Origin: Reyranella sp.
GTDB lineage: Bacteria > Pseudomonadota > Alphaproteobacteria > Reyranellales > Reyranellaceae
NCBI GenBank assembly: GCA_030679805.1
Contig: JAUXST010000087.1
Location: forward strand, 1 to 6,630
DNA: 6,630 nucleotides
Reading direction: 5' to 3'
The notes under the pieces were generated by a model that ran no database searches, was not told the origin of the DNA, and worked only from the letters and a program-made list of their open reading frames with translations. This document shows positions 1-5,829 of this stretch, piece after piece. Position numbers and translations under genes: made by a program. The first letter of the stretch is position 1; the number at the start of each line of letters is the position of its first letter.

Positions 1-72
1 AACGGACACATGGCGCTGCCTGTCACAGGCAGTACCGGGCTGGTGACATCTGAAGAAGAAACGACGTCGTAA
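1..72 (+). CDS. Possible C-terminal tail of a rightward gene (partial)
   Basis: Reading frame 1 is open from the first base to a TAA at 70-72. It gives a short tail ending in an acidic, hydroxyl-rich stretch (SEEETTS). The product cannot be recognised from 23 residues, and an open frame this short can occur by chance in GC-rich DNA. Two points are mildly in favour. The stop lies directly before a leftward terminator, the usual arrangement where two genes converge. The end is hydrophilic, as many protein tails are. The alternative is that the stretch is non-coding, or is the upstream region of a leftward gene starting near position 11. Confidence 0.3.
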   Translation, partial: NGHMALPVTGSTGLVTSEEETTS

Positions 73-92
73 AAAGCCCGTGATTCCGGGCT
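71..92 (-). terminator. Intrinsic terminator, leftward
   Basis: On the minus strand the sequence reads AGCCCG, a six-base loop, CGGGCT, then TTTT. The stem is 6 perfect base pairs (75-80 with 87-92), and the last stem base plus positions 74-71 give five consecutive T residues. The orientation fits the end of the leftward transporter transcript, whose stop codon lies about 120 bases upstream. On the plus strand no T run follows the hairpin, so it should act leftward only. Confidence 0.6.
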
Positions 93-113
93 CGGCCTGG
101 ACTCCGGGCGCAT

Positions 114-166
114 GCGTGTCACAACATTTGTCTCAACTTGGTGTGACACATTGGGGTGTGACACGC
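114..166. repeat. Cluster of GTGTnACAC palindromes and inverted repeats
   Basis: GTGTGACAC, a 9-bp odd palindrome, occurs exactly at 141-149 and 156-164. A near copy, GTGTCACAA, lies at 116-124. The block is also bounded by a perfect 9-bp inverted repeat: GCGTGTCAC at 114-122 and GTGACACGC at 158-166. GTGTCACA at 116-123 pairs with TGTGACAC at 142-149. Counting both orientations, the core TGTCAC/GTGACA occurs five times between 21 and 163. The pattern resembles an array of sites for a dimeric DNA-binding protein, but no regulator can be named. Confidence 0.5.
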
Positions 167-179
167 GATCAGGACGACG

Positions 180-200
180 GCTCTTCGGCGTGCGAAGAGC
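180..200. other. Perfect 8-bp hairpin downstream of the transporter stop
   Basis: GCTCTTCG at 180-187 and CGAAGAGC at 193-200 form a perfect 8-bp stem with a 5-nt loop. It starts about 15 bases past the stop codon of the leftward transporter gene. No T run follows on either strand, so it is not a standard intrinsic terminator. A role in protecting the mRNA 3' end, or as a pause site ahead of the terminator at 71-92, is possible (inference). Confidence 0.45.
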
Positions 201-214
201 TGAATTGTCGGGCG

Positions 215-1438
215 CTACTCGGCCGCAACCGTTCGCGGTGCGCTCGTCTGGCGGATGGTCAGAACCATGCCAGCGTTGATCACGTAGAGCGTCACCGCGA
301 TCCAGAAGATCGCCGCCGGCAGATGCAGGTCCATCAGATAGCCGAACAGCGGCGGCCCGACGAGCGAGCCGACATCGAGGCCGGAATAGACGAAGCCGAA
401 CACCTTGCCCGACGCGCCGGGTGGCGTGGCATTGCGCACGATCATGTCGCGTGACGGGTTAGTGGCTCCCCCGGCGAAGCCCGCCAGTGCCAGCAAGGGC
501 AGCAGCAAGGTGGGCGACACGGCGAGGGTAGCGATCGGCACGGTGAGGGCCGCGGCGACCAGCAGCCCTCCCGACGCCACGAGATCATGGCGCTTCACAC
601 TGTCCGCGAAGAAGCCGCCTGCGAGCATGCCGGCCGCCGAGCCGACCATGAACACGATCAGGCAGAGTGCGGCGTAGCGCTCCGTCACGCCGAACATTTC
701 CGTCCACGCCGGCACCGCCATTTGCTGGATGCCCACCGTATTGACGGCAATCAGGGCGAAATAGGCGAAGCACAGCAGGATCGACGACTGCAGAAAGAGG
801 CTACCAAACCCTGCCCTCGCACCTTCCGCGGCGGCGGCCGCGCGGACCTCGGCGCGGTGATCGACGAAGTAGCGGCGGTGCCCCAGGACCAGCGCCGCCA
901 GCACCAGACCCGGCACGGCGCCGATGAAGGCGGCTCCTGTTCGCCCCACGACGTCGTCGAGGAAGTAGATGATCGGCGCTGCAGCCCAGCCCAGCGACCC
1001 GCCCAGTCCATGGATGCTGTAGGCCCTGCCCAGGCGGCGCTGGTTCACTGAAGAGTTCAGGAGGGCGAAATCGGCGGGGTGGAAGACGCAGTTGCCGACG
1101 GCGCCGACGACCGAAATGGCGGCAAAGGTCAGGAACGAATCGGCCAGGGCGGTGAGCGCGAGCCCGATGGCTGCGAGCGCCAGCCCGCCTGCCAGGATCG
1201 GCCGGGCGCCGAACCGGTCGACCGCGAAACCCGCACCCGTCTGGCAGATGCCGGAAACCGCATAGTAGATCGCGCCCAAAGCGCCGACGTCAGTGAAGGA
1301 CAAGCCGGCCTTTTCGCGCACGATCAGCAGCATCGTGACGAAAGCCAGCTGGTAGTAGTGGCTGGCGCCGTGGGCCACGCCTATCAGGCTGATGACCCGG
1401 ACATCACGCCCCAGGGGGGCTAGGGCGACTGCGGACAT
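215..1438 (-). CDS. MFS transporter, Fsr-like (12 TM segments)
   Basis: This 407-residue inner-membrane secondary transporter has the usual length for a 12-helix MFS protein. Hydrophobic segments run along the whole protein. A polar, Arg/Ala-rich loop at about residues 187-212 divides it into two six-helix halves. The loop 2-3 signature is present as GFAVDRFGARP (residues 70-80), with a weaker counterpart, GGFFADSVKRHD, in the second half. HG..H.YQ near residues 23-30, FHP at 119-121 and the Gly-rich helix at about 144-151 recall the fosmidomycin-resistance (Fsr) branch of MFS, but the substrate cannot be read from sequence. The ATG at 1438 has GAGGG four bases upstream on the minus strand. 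The gene is divergent from the cyclase gene, so it may export or import that enzyme's substrate or product (inference). It is intact, with no frameshift. Confidence 0.88.
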   Translation of the reverse strand: MSAVALAPLGRDVRVISLIGVAHGASHYYQLAFVTMLLIVREKAGLSFTDVGALGAIYYAVSGICQTGAGFAVDRFGARPILAGGLALAAIGLALTALADSFLTFAAISVVGAVGNCVFHPADFALLNSSVNQRRLGRAYSIHGLGGSLGWAAAPIIYFLDDVVGRTGAAFIGAVPGLVLAALVLGHRRYFVDHRAEVRAAAAAEGARAGFGSLFLQSSILLCFAYFALIAVNTVGIQQMAVPAWTEMFGVTERYAALCLIVFMVGSAAGMLAGGFFADSVKRHDLVASGGLLVAAALTVPIATLAVSPTLLLPLLALAGFAGGATNPSRDMIVRNATPPGASGKVFGFVYSGLDVGSLVGPPLFGYLMDLHLPAAIFWIAVTLYVINAGMVLTIRQTSAPRTVAAE

Positions 1439-1576
1439 GGGACCCTCATTTGCCCGGCAATGATAGACGATCCGCAGCGCGGCTGGCTGCGAAATTGAGC
1501 GCAGGAGGCATGCGTCTGGGATGACGTGAGATGGCGTCGCGCGCTACTGTCCCCGCCGAAAAGGGGGAGAAACGTC
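1439..1576. promoter_or_regulatory. Divergent intergenic region, transporter / cyclase
   Basis: This 138-bp spacer must hold the promoters of both divergent transcripts. No -35/-10 pair stands out well enough to call. It contains a perfect 6-bp inverted repeat, CGCAGC at 1473-1478 and GCTGCG at 1486-1491, with a 7-nt spacer. This is a candidate operator or leader hairpin. A second hairpin at 1550-1568 covers the cyclase ribosome binding site and is listed separately. A purine-rich GGAGG at 1503-1507 precedes only a four-codon reading frame (1510-1524), which I do not call as a gene. Confidence 0.5.
1550..1568 (+). promoter_or_regulatory. Hairpin overlapping the cyclase Shine-Dalgarno
   Basis: TCCCC (1550-1554) can pair with GGGGA (1564-1568) across a 9-nt loop. 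The right arm is the core of the purine-rich ribosome binding site (GGGGGAGA, 1563-1570), which lies six bases before the ATG at 1577. When folded, the stem would hide the binding site. The stem is only 5 bp, though four pairs are G-C, so the effect may be modest. Confidence 0.35.
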
Positions 1577-2614
1577 ATGAAACGCTGGAAGCAGCGCCCG
1601 GAAGGCTCGACCTGGGGAGACTGGGGCGACGACGACCAGCTAGGCCGGCTCAACCTCATCACACCCAAGAAGGTGCTCGAGGGTATTGCTGAGGTGAAGG
1701 AAGGCCTGTCGTTCTGCCTCAGCCTGCCCCTCGACTTTCCCGGTGGCAACGTCCTCAACCCCCGCAGGCTGCCGCCGGTGCTGTCGCCGACCGGCGACGA
1801 GAACGGCTGGCGTTTCAATTTCCACACCAAGACCATCAATCCGCTGTTCGTCGACGTGGCCAGCGACGATCGCGTCATTCTCACCCTGCAGTATTCGACC
1901 CAATGGGACACGCTGGCCCACGTCGGGGGAATGTTCGATGCCGATGGCGACGGCGTGCCAGAGGCGCTCTACTACAATGGCTTCAAGGCGGGCTCGGATG
2001 TGGTTGGCCCCCTCCCCGATGCCGGCCGGGACGGCTGCGGGCATCTCAGCTACGCCCACAAGCTCGGCGTCGAAAACATGGCCGCCAAAGCCATCCAGGG
2101 CCGCGCCGTGATGGTCGACCTGGAGAAGCACTACGGCCGTGACCATAAGTATGTGAATTACGACGATTTGCGCCATGTGCTGGACGCCGACAAGGTGGTA
2201 ATCGAAGCAGGCGATATGCTGCTGCTCTATACCGGTTTCACCGATGAAATCGTAAAGATGAACAAGAAGGTCGACCCGGAGCGCGCCCACGCCATGTGCT
2301 GCGTCCTGGACGGCCGCGACAAACGGCTTTTGCAATGGATCACCGACAGTCAGATCTCAGCCCTGATAGCCGACAACTACGGCGTCGAGGCGGTGCCAGC
2401 GAGGCCGGGGCCGGAGGGCGTCGAGCACCCTTCGCTGCCGATCCACAATCATTGCCTTTTCAAGCTCGGTCTGAACCTGGGGGAAATCTGGTGGTTGCAG
2501 GATCTGGCACTATGGCTCCGCGGCAAGAAGCGCTCCCGCTTTCTCCTGACAGCCCCGCCACTGCGCCTGCCGGGCGCCGTCGGATCGCCCGCGACGCCCG
2601 TGGCAACAGTCTGA
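1577..2614 (+). CDS. Cyclase family protein (kynurenine formamidase-like metal hydrolase)
   Basis: This 345-residue protein of the cyclase family (KynB/polyketide cyclase-like fold) is probably a cytosolic metal-dependent amide or ester hydrolase. Family features appear in order: WGDDDQLGRLNLITP (16-30) near the N-terminus; STQWDTLAH (107-115), which holds D111 and H115 of the usual metal site; GDMLLLYTGF in the middle; HPSLPIHNHCL followed by LGEIWWL; and a PLRLPGAVGSPATP tail typical of the long bacterial members. The usual first His of HxGTHxDxPxH is a Gln here (QYSTQWD). I believe this is common in the STQWD subgroup, so an enzyme is still likely but the substrate is unknown. DADGDGVPE at 121-129 resembles a calcium-binding loop. 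The ATG at 1577 is chosen over an in-frame GTG at 1526 because GGGGGAGA ends six bases upstream of it. The FkbM gene follows 8 bp downstream. Confidence 0.88.
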   Translation: MKRWKQRPEGSTWGDWGDDDQLGRLNLITPKKVLEGIAEVKEGLSFCLSLPLDFPGGNVLNPRRLPPVLSPTGDENGWRFNFHTKTINPLFVDVASDDRVILTLQYSTQWDTLAHVGGMFDADGDGVPEALYYNGFKAGSDVVGPLPDAGRDGCGHLSYAHKLGVENMAAKAIQGRAVMVDLEKHYGRDHKYVNYDDLRHVLDADKVVIEAGDMLLLYTGFTDEIVKMNKKVDPERAHAMCCVLDGRDKRLLQWITDSQISALIADNYGVEAVPARPGPEGVEHPSLPIHNHCLFKLGLNLGEIWWLQDLALWLRGKKRSRFLLTAPPLRLPGAVGSPATPVATV

Positions 2615-2622
2615 TTTCCGCG

Positions 2623-3717
2623 ATGAGCGGTTCGTTTTCAGCGCACGTCGCCGAAGGCCTGCGAACGGAACGATTTACCCTGCTGGATGTCGGCTGCTCC
2701 GGTGGTATCGAGCAGCAGTGGCGGGTCTTCGAGCCTCGGCTACGGGCGCTCGGCATCGATGCCAGCGAGGCCGAGTGCCGGCGGCTGGCCACCTGCGAAC
2801 TCAATCCGGATATCGAGTATCTGGCCGCCTTCGTCGGCCGACGGGCCGACAAGATGGTTGACCTATCCGCCGGCCCCGCCGCGCCACTGATCATGCAGAT
2901 GCGCGATCGTCTGAGCTTCATGCGCACCCGCGAAATCCGGGAGGCGCGCCTCAAGGGTGCCACTGCCGAGGAGAAGTTCCGCAACAATGCCTGGGAAATG
3001 ACGGGGCTCGCCGATCCGGCAAAGCCGGTCGTCGTTCCTGGTCTGCTGGCGGCACGTGGCTGGAACGACCTCGACTACCTCAAGATCGACATCGACGGCG
3101 TCGACTACGAGGTCCTTCGCTCATTCGACGCCCGTTTCGAGTCGCTGGGCCTGCTGGCGGTGCAGCTAGAGGTCAATTTCATTGGCTCGGGTGCGACCGA
3201 CGAGCATACTTTCCACAATACCGATCGCTTCATGCGCCGCCAGGGCTTCGATCTGTTCCGGCTGGACGTACGTACCTATTCGACACGCGCCTTGCCTTCG
3301 CGATACGTCTGGCCGACGCCGGCCGAAACCCTGTCGGGACGACCGTTCCAGGGTGAGGCCTATTACGCTCGCGACATTCTGGGTCCAAAGGGCGCCGAAT
3401 GGGCCAAGCAGCTCAGCGCGGAAAAGCTGGCGAAGCTTGCGGCCGTGTTCTCGGCCTGGGAGATTCCCGATGCCGCGGCCGAACTGCTTCTCGGCCTGCG
3501 CGCCAGGCTCTCGACGGTGTTCGATATCGACGCCGGCCTCGACCTGCTGGCGGCGCAGACGCAGGTCGGTGCGAGGCGACCTCTCAGCTATCGCAACTAC
3601 ATGGCGAAGTTCGAGGCCGACTCACCGGATTTCTATCGACCTGAGGGCGATATCCCGTTCCGTGAGCGGGTGAAGGCTGCCTGGAACGGCTACTGGAGGC
3701 CCCGCCTGCAACGTTAG
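2623..3717 (+). CDS. FkbM family SAM-dependent methyltransferase
   Basis: This 364-residue protein has a Rossmann-type methyltransferase core. LLDVGCSGG (20-28) sits where the SAM-binding motif I belongs. GIDAS, about 20 residues later, fits the acidic end of strand 2. LKIDIDGVDYEVL (153-165) matches the FkbM hallmark (lKiDvEG-E--vL). QLEVNF and QGFDLFRLD follow as in the C-terminal part of the domain. FkbM enzymes usually O-methylate sugars or polyketide hydroxyls, but the acceptor cannot be deduced here. About 110 residues beyond the core form a helical tail (PDAAAELLLGLRARL region) that I do not recognise. The ATG at 2623 is the first plausible start after the cyclase stop. No Shine-Dalgarno precedes it, so translation is probably coupled to the cyclase across the 8-bp gap. 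The same frame is open back to 2296 inside the cyclase gene, but that is shadow. The gene ends in overlap with holC. Confidence 0.83.
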   Translation: MSGSFSAHVAEGLRTERFTLLDVGCSGGIEQQWRVFEPRLRALGIDASEAECRRLATCELNPDIEYLAAFVGRRADKMVDLSAGPAAPLIMQMRDRLSFMRTREIREARLKGATAEEKFRNNAWEMTGLADPAKPVVVPGLLAARGWNDLDYLKIDIDGVDYEVLRSFDARFESLGLLAVQLEVNFIGSGATDEHTFHNTDRFMRRQGFDLFRLDVRTYSTRALPSRYVWPTPAETLSGRPFQGEAYYARDILGPKGAEWAKQLSAEKLAKLAAVFSAWEIPDAAAELLLGLRARLSTVFDIDAGLDLLAAQTQVGARRPLSYRNYMAKFEADSPDFYRPEGDIPFRERVKAAWNGYWRPRLQR

Positions 3718-4181
3718 GCCTTCTTCTCCCAGCCACCGCTGTCCGTCTGCTGCCAGTAGGCCATGACGTGGCCGGCCGCCTTGTAGGCTTTCCAGCGCTC
3801 GCGGGCATCGGCCACCGCCACATCGTCGCGACCATCGAACAGTTCGAAGCAGCGCTTGTAGCTGCCCATGCGCTCCGACCGCGCATGGTCGGCCACGAAC
3901 AGATAGTTCGCCCCATTGGGATTCTCGTCGACGTGGGTCAACCACACCGGCTGGCGATCGGCATCGCCGTCGCGGGCCGCACCATGCGGCAGGAAGCCGT
4001 TCGGGTCGTAGGTCCAGAGATGGGTGTTGAGGGCATCGACCCGCTCGGCCGAGCCAAGCAGGACGACGGCCCGCTCGCCCGCCTGCAGGGTCTTGGCGAG
4101 CAGGCGGGGCAAGGTGTCCTCGAGCGACGATCGGGTCAGATGGTAGAAATTGACCTCGGTCGCCGCCTTCTGGGTGGTCAT
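3714..4181 (-). CDS. holC: DNA polymerase III subunit chi
   Basis: This 155-residue cytosolic protein is close to the roughly 147 residues of E. coli HolC. In the replicase, chi pairs with psi in the clamp-loader complex and contacts single-stranded DNA-binding protein. Recognisable family features are VNFYHLT (10-16) as the first strand, ERAVVLLGSAERVDALNTHLW, LWTYDPNGFLPHG (55-67), ENPNGANYLFVAD (86-98), and a C-terminal helix followed by YWQQTDSGGWEKKA. The ATG at 4181 lies 8 bp after the pepA stop, and no clear Shine-Dalgarno fits between them, so coupling to pepA translation is likely. The frame stays open upstream to 4634 inside pepA, but that part has no family similarity. pepA followed by holC is a conserved order, known in E. 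coli. No holD is visible. The TAA overlaps the TAG of the convergent methyltransferase gene. Confidence 0.9.
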   Translation of the reverse strand: MTTQKAATEVNFYHLTRSSLEDTLPRLLAKTLQAGERAVVLLGSAERVDALNTHLWTYDPNGFLPHGAARDGDADRQPVWLTHVDENPNGANYLFVADHARSERMGSYKRCFELFDGRDDVAVADARERWKAYKAAGHVMAYWQQTDSGGWEKKA

Positions 4182-4189
4182 GGGGTCTG

Positions 4190-5683
4190 TCAGCGCTCGT
4201 AGTTGTCGGCGACCAGCCGGTCGAGCAGGCGCACGCCATAGGCGGTGGCGCCCTTGGGTGTAGTGTTGTCGCCCTTGGCCGACCAGGCCATTCCTGCGAT
4301 GTCTAGATGCGCCCAGGCAACGCCTTCCTTCACGAAGCGCTGCAGGAACTGCGCGGCCGTGATCGAGCCGCCGTCGCGGCCGTTGCTGACGTTCTTCATG
4401 TCGGCGATGTCGGAATCGATCAGTTTGTCGTACTTCGGCCCCAGCGGCATACGCCAGAGCTTCTCGCCGATCGACGAGCCCGCTACGCGCAGACGCGTGG
4501 AGAGCTGCGTGTTGTTCGAGAAGAGGCCAGCGCGCTCGTGGCCGAGCGAGATGATGATGGCGCCCGTCAGGGTCGAGAGTTCGACCATGGCCTGCGGCTT
4601 GAACTTCTCCTGCGCGTACCACATGGCGTCGCACAGGATCAGTCGCCCTTCGGCGTCGGTGTTGATGACCTCGACGGTCTGGCCTGACATCGACTTCACC
4701 ACGTCGCCGGGACGCTGGGCATTGCCGTCAGGCATGTTCTCGACCAAGGCGCAGACGGCGACCACGTTGGCCTTGGCCTTGCGGCCGGCGATCAGCCGCA
4801 TGGCCCCGGTGACGGCGCCAGCGCCGCCCATGTCCCACTTCATGTCTTCCATGCCGCCAGCGGGCTTCAGCGAAATGCCACCGGTATCGAAGGTGACGCC
4901 CTTGCCGATCAGCGCGACCGGCGCCTGGTCCTTCGGGCCGTTCATCCAGCGCATGACCAGGAGCTGCGACTCGCGCTCGCTTCCCTGGCCGACGGCCAGC
5001 AGGACGTTCATGCCGAGCTTCTTCATTTCCGCCTCGCCCAGCACCTCGACCTTCACGCCGAGCTTGGTGAGCTCCCTGGCGCGGCGGGTGAACTCGACGG
5101 GGTAAAGCATATTGGCCGGCTCGCTCACGAGGTCGCGGGCAAAGAAGACGGCGTCGACGGTGGGCGCGAGCTGGGCATAGGCCTTGCGCGCTTCCGCAGG
5201 ACCCGTGACGACCACGGTGAGCTGCTCGAGGGAAAGCTTCTGCTCGGGCTTGTCCTTGGTCTTGTACTTGTCGAAGCGGTAGTTGCGCAGGCGAACGCCC
5301 AGCGCCAGATGGGCCGCGATCTGGCCCGGCGACAGGCGGCTGCCCTTCACCGGATCCACGACCACGGTCACTGCCTTATGGCCTGCTTCGTTCGCCGCGA
5401 CCGCGACCACGCCGCCCAGGCTTTCCGCGGCGCGGGCATCGAATTCACGTCCCTTGCCCACGCCCAGCAGCATCAGGCGGGCAATATCGCCGGAATGCCC
5501 CAGGATGGTCAGGGTCTGGTTCTTGGCACCGGTGAAGCGGCCGGCTTCGAGGGCCCGCGTGAGGGCGCCACCGGCCTTCGCATCGGCCGCCTGCGCTGTC
5601 GCCAGGAGCTGCTTGTCGGCGGCCACGAACATCGCAACGTTGCCTGAAAAAGCCTTCGGAAAGGCCGAAAATTCGACTTTCAT
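4190..5683 (-). CDS. pepA: Leucyl aminopeptidase (M17 family, cytosol aminopeptidase)
   Basis: This 497-residue enzyme removes N-terminal residues, preferably leucine, from peptides in the cytosol. It uses two divalent metal ions and normally forms a hexamer. E. coli PepA has 503 residues. All active-site residues are present at a constant offset of nine from the E. coli numbering: K261, D266, D284, D343 and E345 as metal ligands, with K273 and R347 as catalytic residues. The M17 signature NTDAEGRL is at 341-348, and GKGVTFDTGG spans the first ligands. The N-terminal third is the more variable macro-like domain. On the minus strand AGGGA lies five bases before the ATG at 5683. holC follows 8 bp after the stop, forming an operon. 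E. coli PepA also binds DNA as a regulator; whether this one does cannot be judged. The gene is intact. Confidence 0.96.
   Translation of the reverse strand: MKVEFSAFPKAFSGNVAMFVAADKQLLATAQAADAKAGGALTRALEAGRFTGAKNQTLTILGHSGDIARLMLLGVGKGREFDARAAESLGGVVAVAANEAGHKAVTVVVDPVKGSRLSPGQIAAHLALGVRLRNYRFDKYKTKDKPEQKLSLEQLTVVVTGPAEARKAYAQLAPTVDAVFFARDLVSEPANMLYPVEFTRRARELTKLGVKVEVLGEAEMKKLGMNVLLAVGQGSERESQLLVMRWMNGPKDQAPVALIGKGVTFDTGGISLKPAGGMEDMKWDMGGAGAVTGAMRLIAGRKAKANVVAVCALVENMPDGNAQRPGDVVKSMSGQTVEVINTDAEGRLILCDAMWYAQEKFKPQAMVELSTLTGAIIISLGHERAGLFSNNTQLSTRLRVAGSSIGEKLWRMPLGPKYDKLIDSDIADMKNVSNGRDGGSITAAQFLQRFVKEGVAWAHLDIAGMAWSAKGDNTTPKGATAYGVRLLDRLVADNYER
5647..5666 (-). other. Terminator-like hairpin inside the start of pepA
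   Basis: On the minus strand, codons 6-13 of pepA contain GCCTT, a TCCG tetraloop and AAGGC, followed at once by five T residues (5651-5647). This has the shape of a small intrinsic terminator or attenuator. The stem is only 5 bp and the stretch codes for ordinary residues (AFPKAF), so it may be coincidence. Confidence 0.3.
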
Positions 5684-5829
5684 TCGATTCCCTCGCTATT
5701 TGGCGGCGATTCTTCGCCCCTGCGGCGCTACGGCGCAAGCAGCGAATTGCGCCCAGCAGACGGCAAATTCGGGGTGGCGTCCCGTCGCCGCCGACAGTAT
5801 CAGTACCGGCCCTCAAAACGGGAATGGAA
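5684..5829. promoter_or_regulatory. Divergent intergenic region, pepA / sugar dehydrogenase
   Basis: This 146-bp region should hold the promoters for the leftward pepA-holC operon and the rightward dehydrogenase. The pepA ribosome binding site AGGGA lies at 5689-5693 on the minus strand. The dehydrogenase site GGGA is at 5820-5823. An imperfect inverted repeat, GAATTGC at 5744-5750 and GCAAATTC at 5763-5770, differs by one extra base and is the most AT-rich spot, so it is a candidate operator or promoter element. No convincing -35/-10 pair can be fixed by eye. Confidence 0.45.

Noticed and set aside
180..200. 8-bp hairpin as an intrinsic terminator of the transporter gene
   Set aside because: No T run follows on either strand. 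The better terminator candidate is at 71-92, so this is kept only as a structural feature.
80..454. 124-residue plus-strand frame overlapping the transporter end
   Set aside because: Most of it is antisense to the MFS gene and its composition (Arg, His, Asp) is that of a shadow frame. The first part covers the repeat cluster and has no ribosome binding site.
1526..1576. GTG start 17 codons upstream for the cyclase
   Set aside because: The added residues are basic and unlike the family N-terminus, and the strong polypurine ribosome binding site fits the ATG at 1577.
1640..2335. 231-residue minus-strand frame opposite the cyclase
   Set aside because: It is the antisense shadow of the cyclase gene, with His/Val-rich composition and no recognisable motif.
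2296..2622. In-frame N-terminal extension of the methyltransferase
   Set aside because: It lies inside the cyclase gene in another frame, is Arg/Pro/Gly-rich, and shows no methyltransferase features. The cyclase frame is conserved to its natural end.
4182..4634. In-frame upstream extension of holC
   Set aside because: It overlaps the pepA coding region on the same strand, including sequence near the catalytic signature, and has no resemblance to chi subunits. The ATG at 4181 begins the family-like sequence.
4245..5105. 286-residue reading frame on the plus strand, opposite pepA
   Set aside because: It lies entirely antisense to the strongly supported pepA gene, is Ser/Pro/Arg-rich without a recognisable fold, and is typical of frames opened by high GC.
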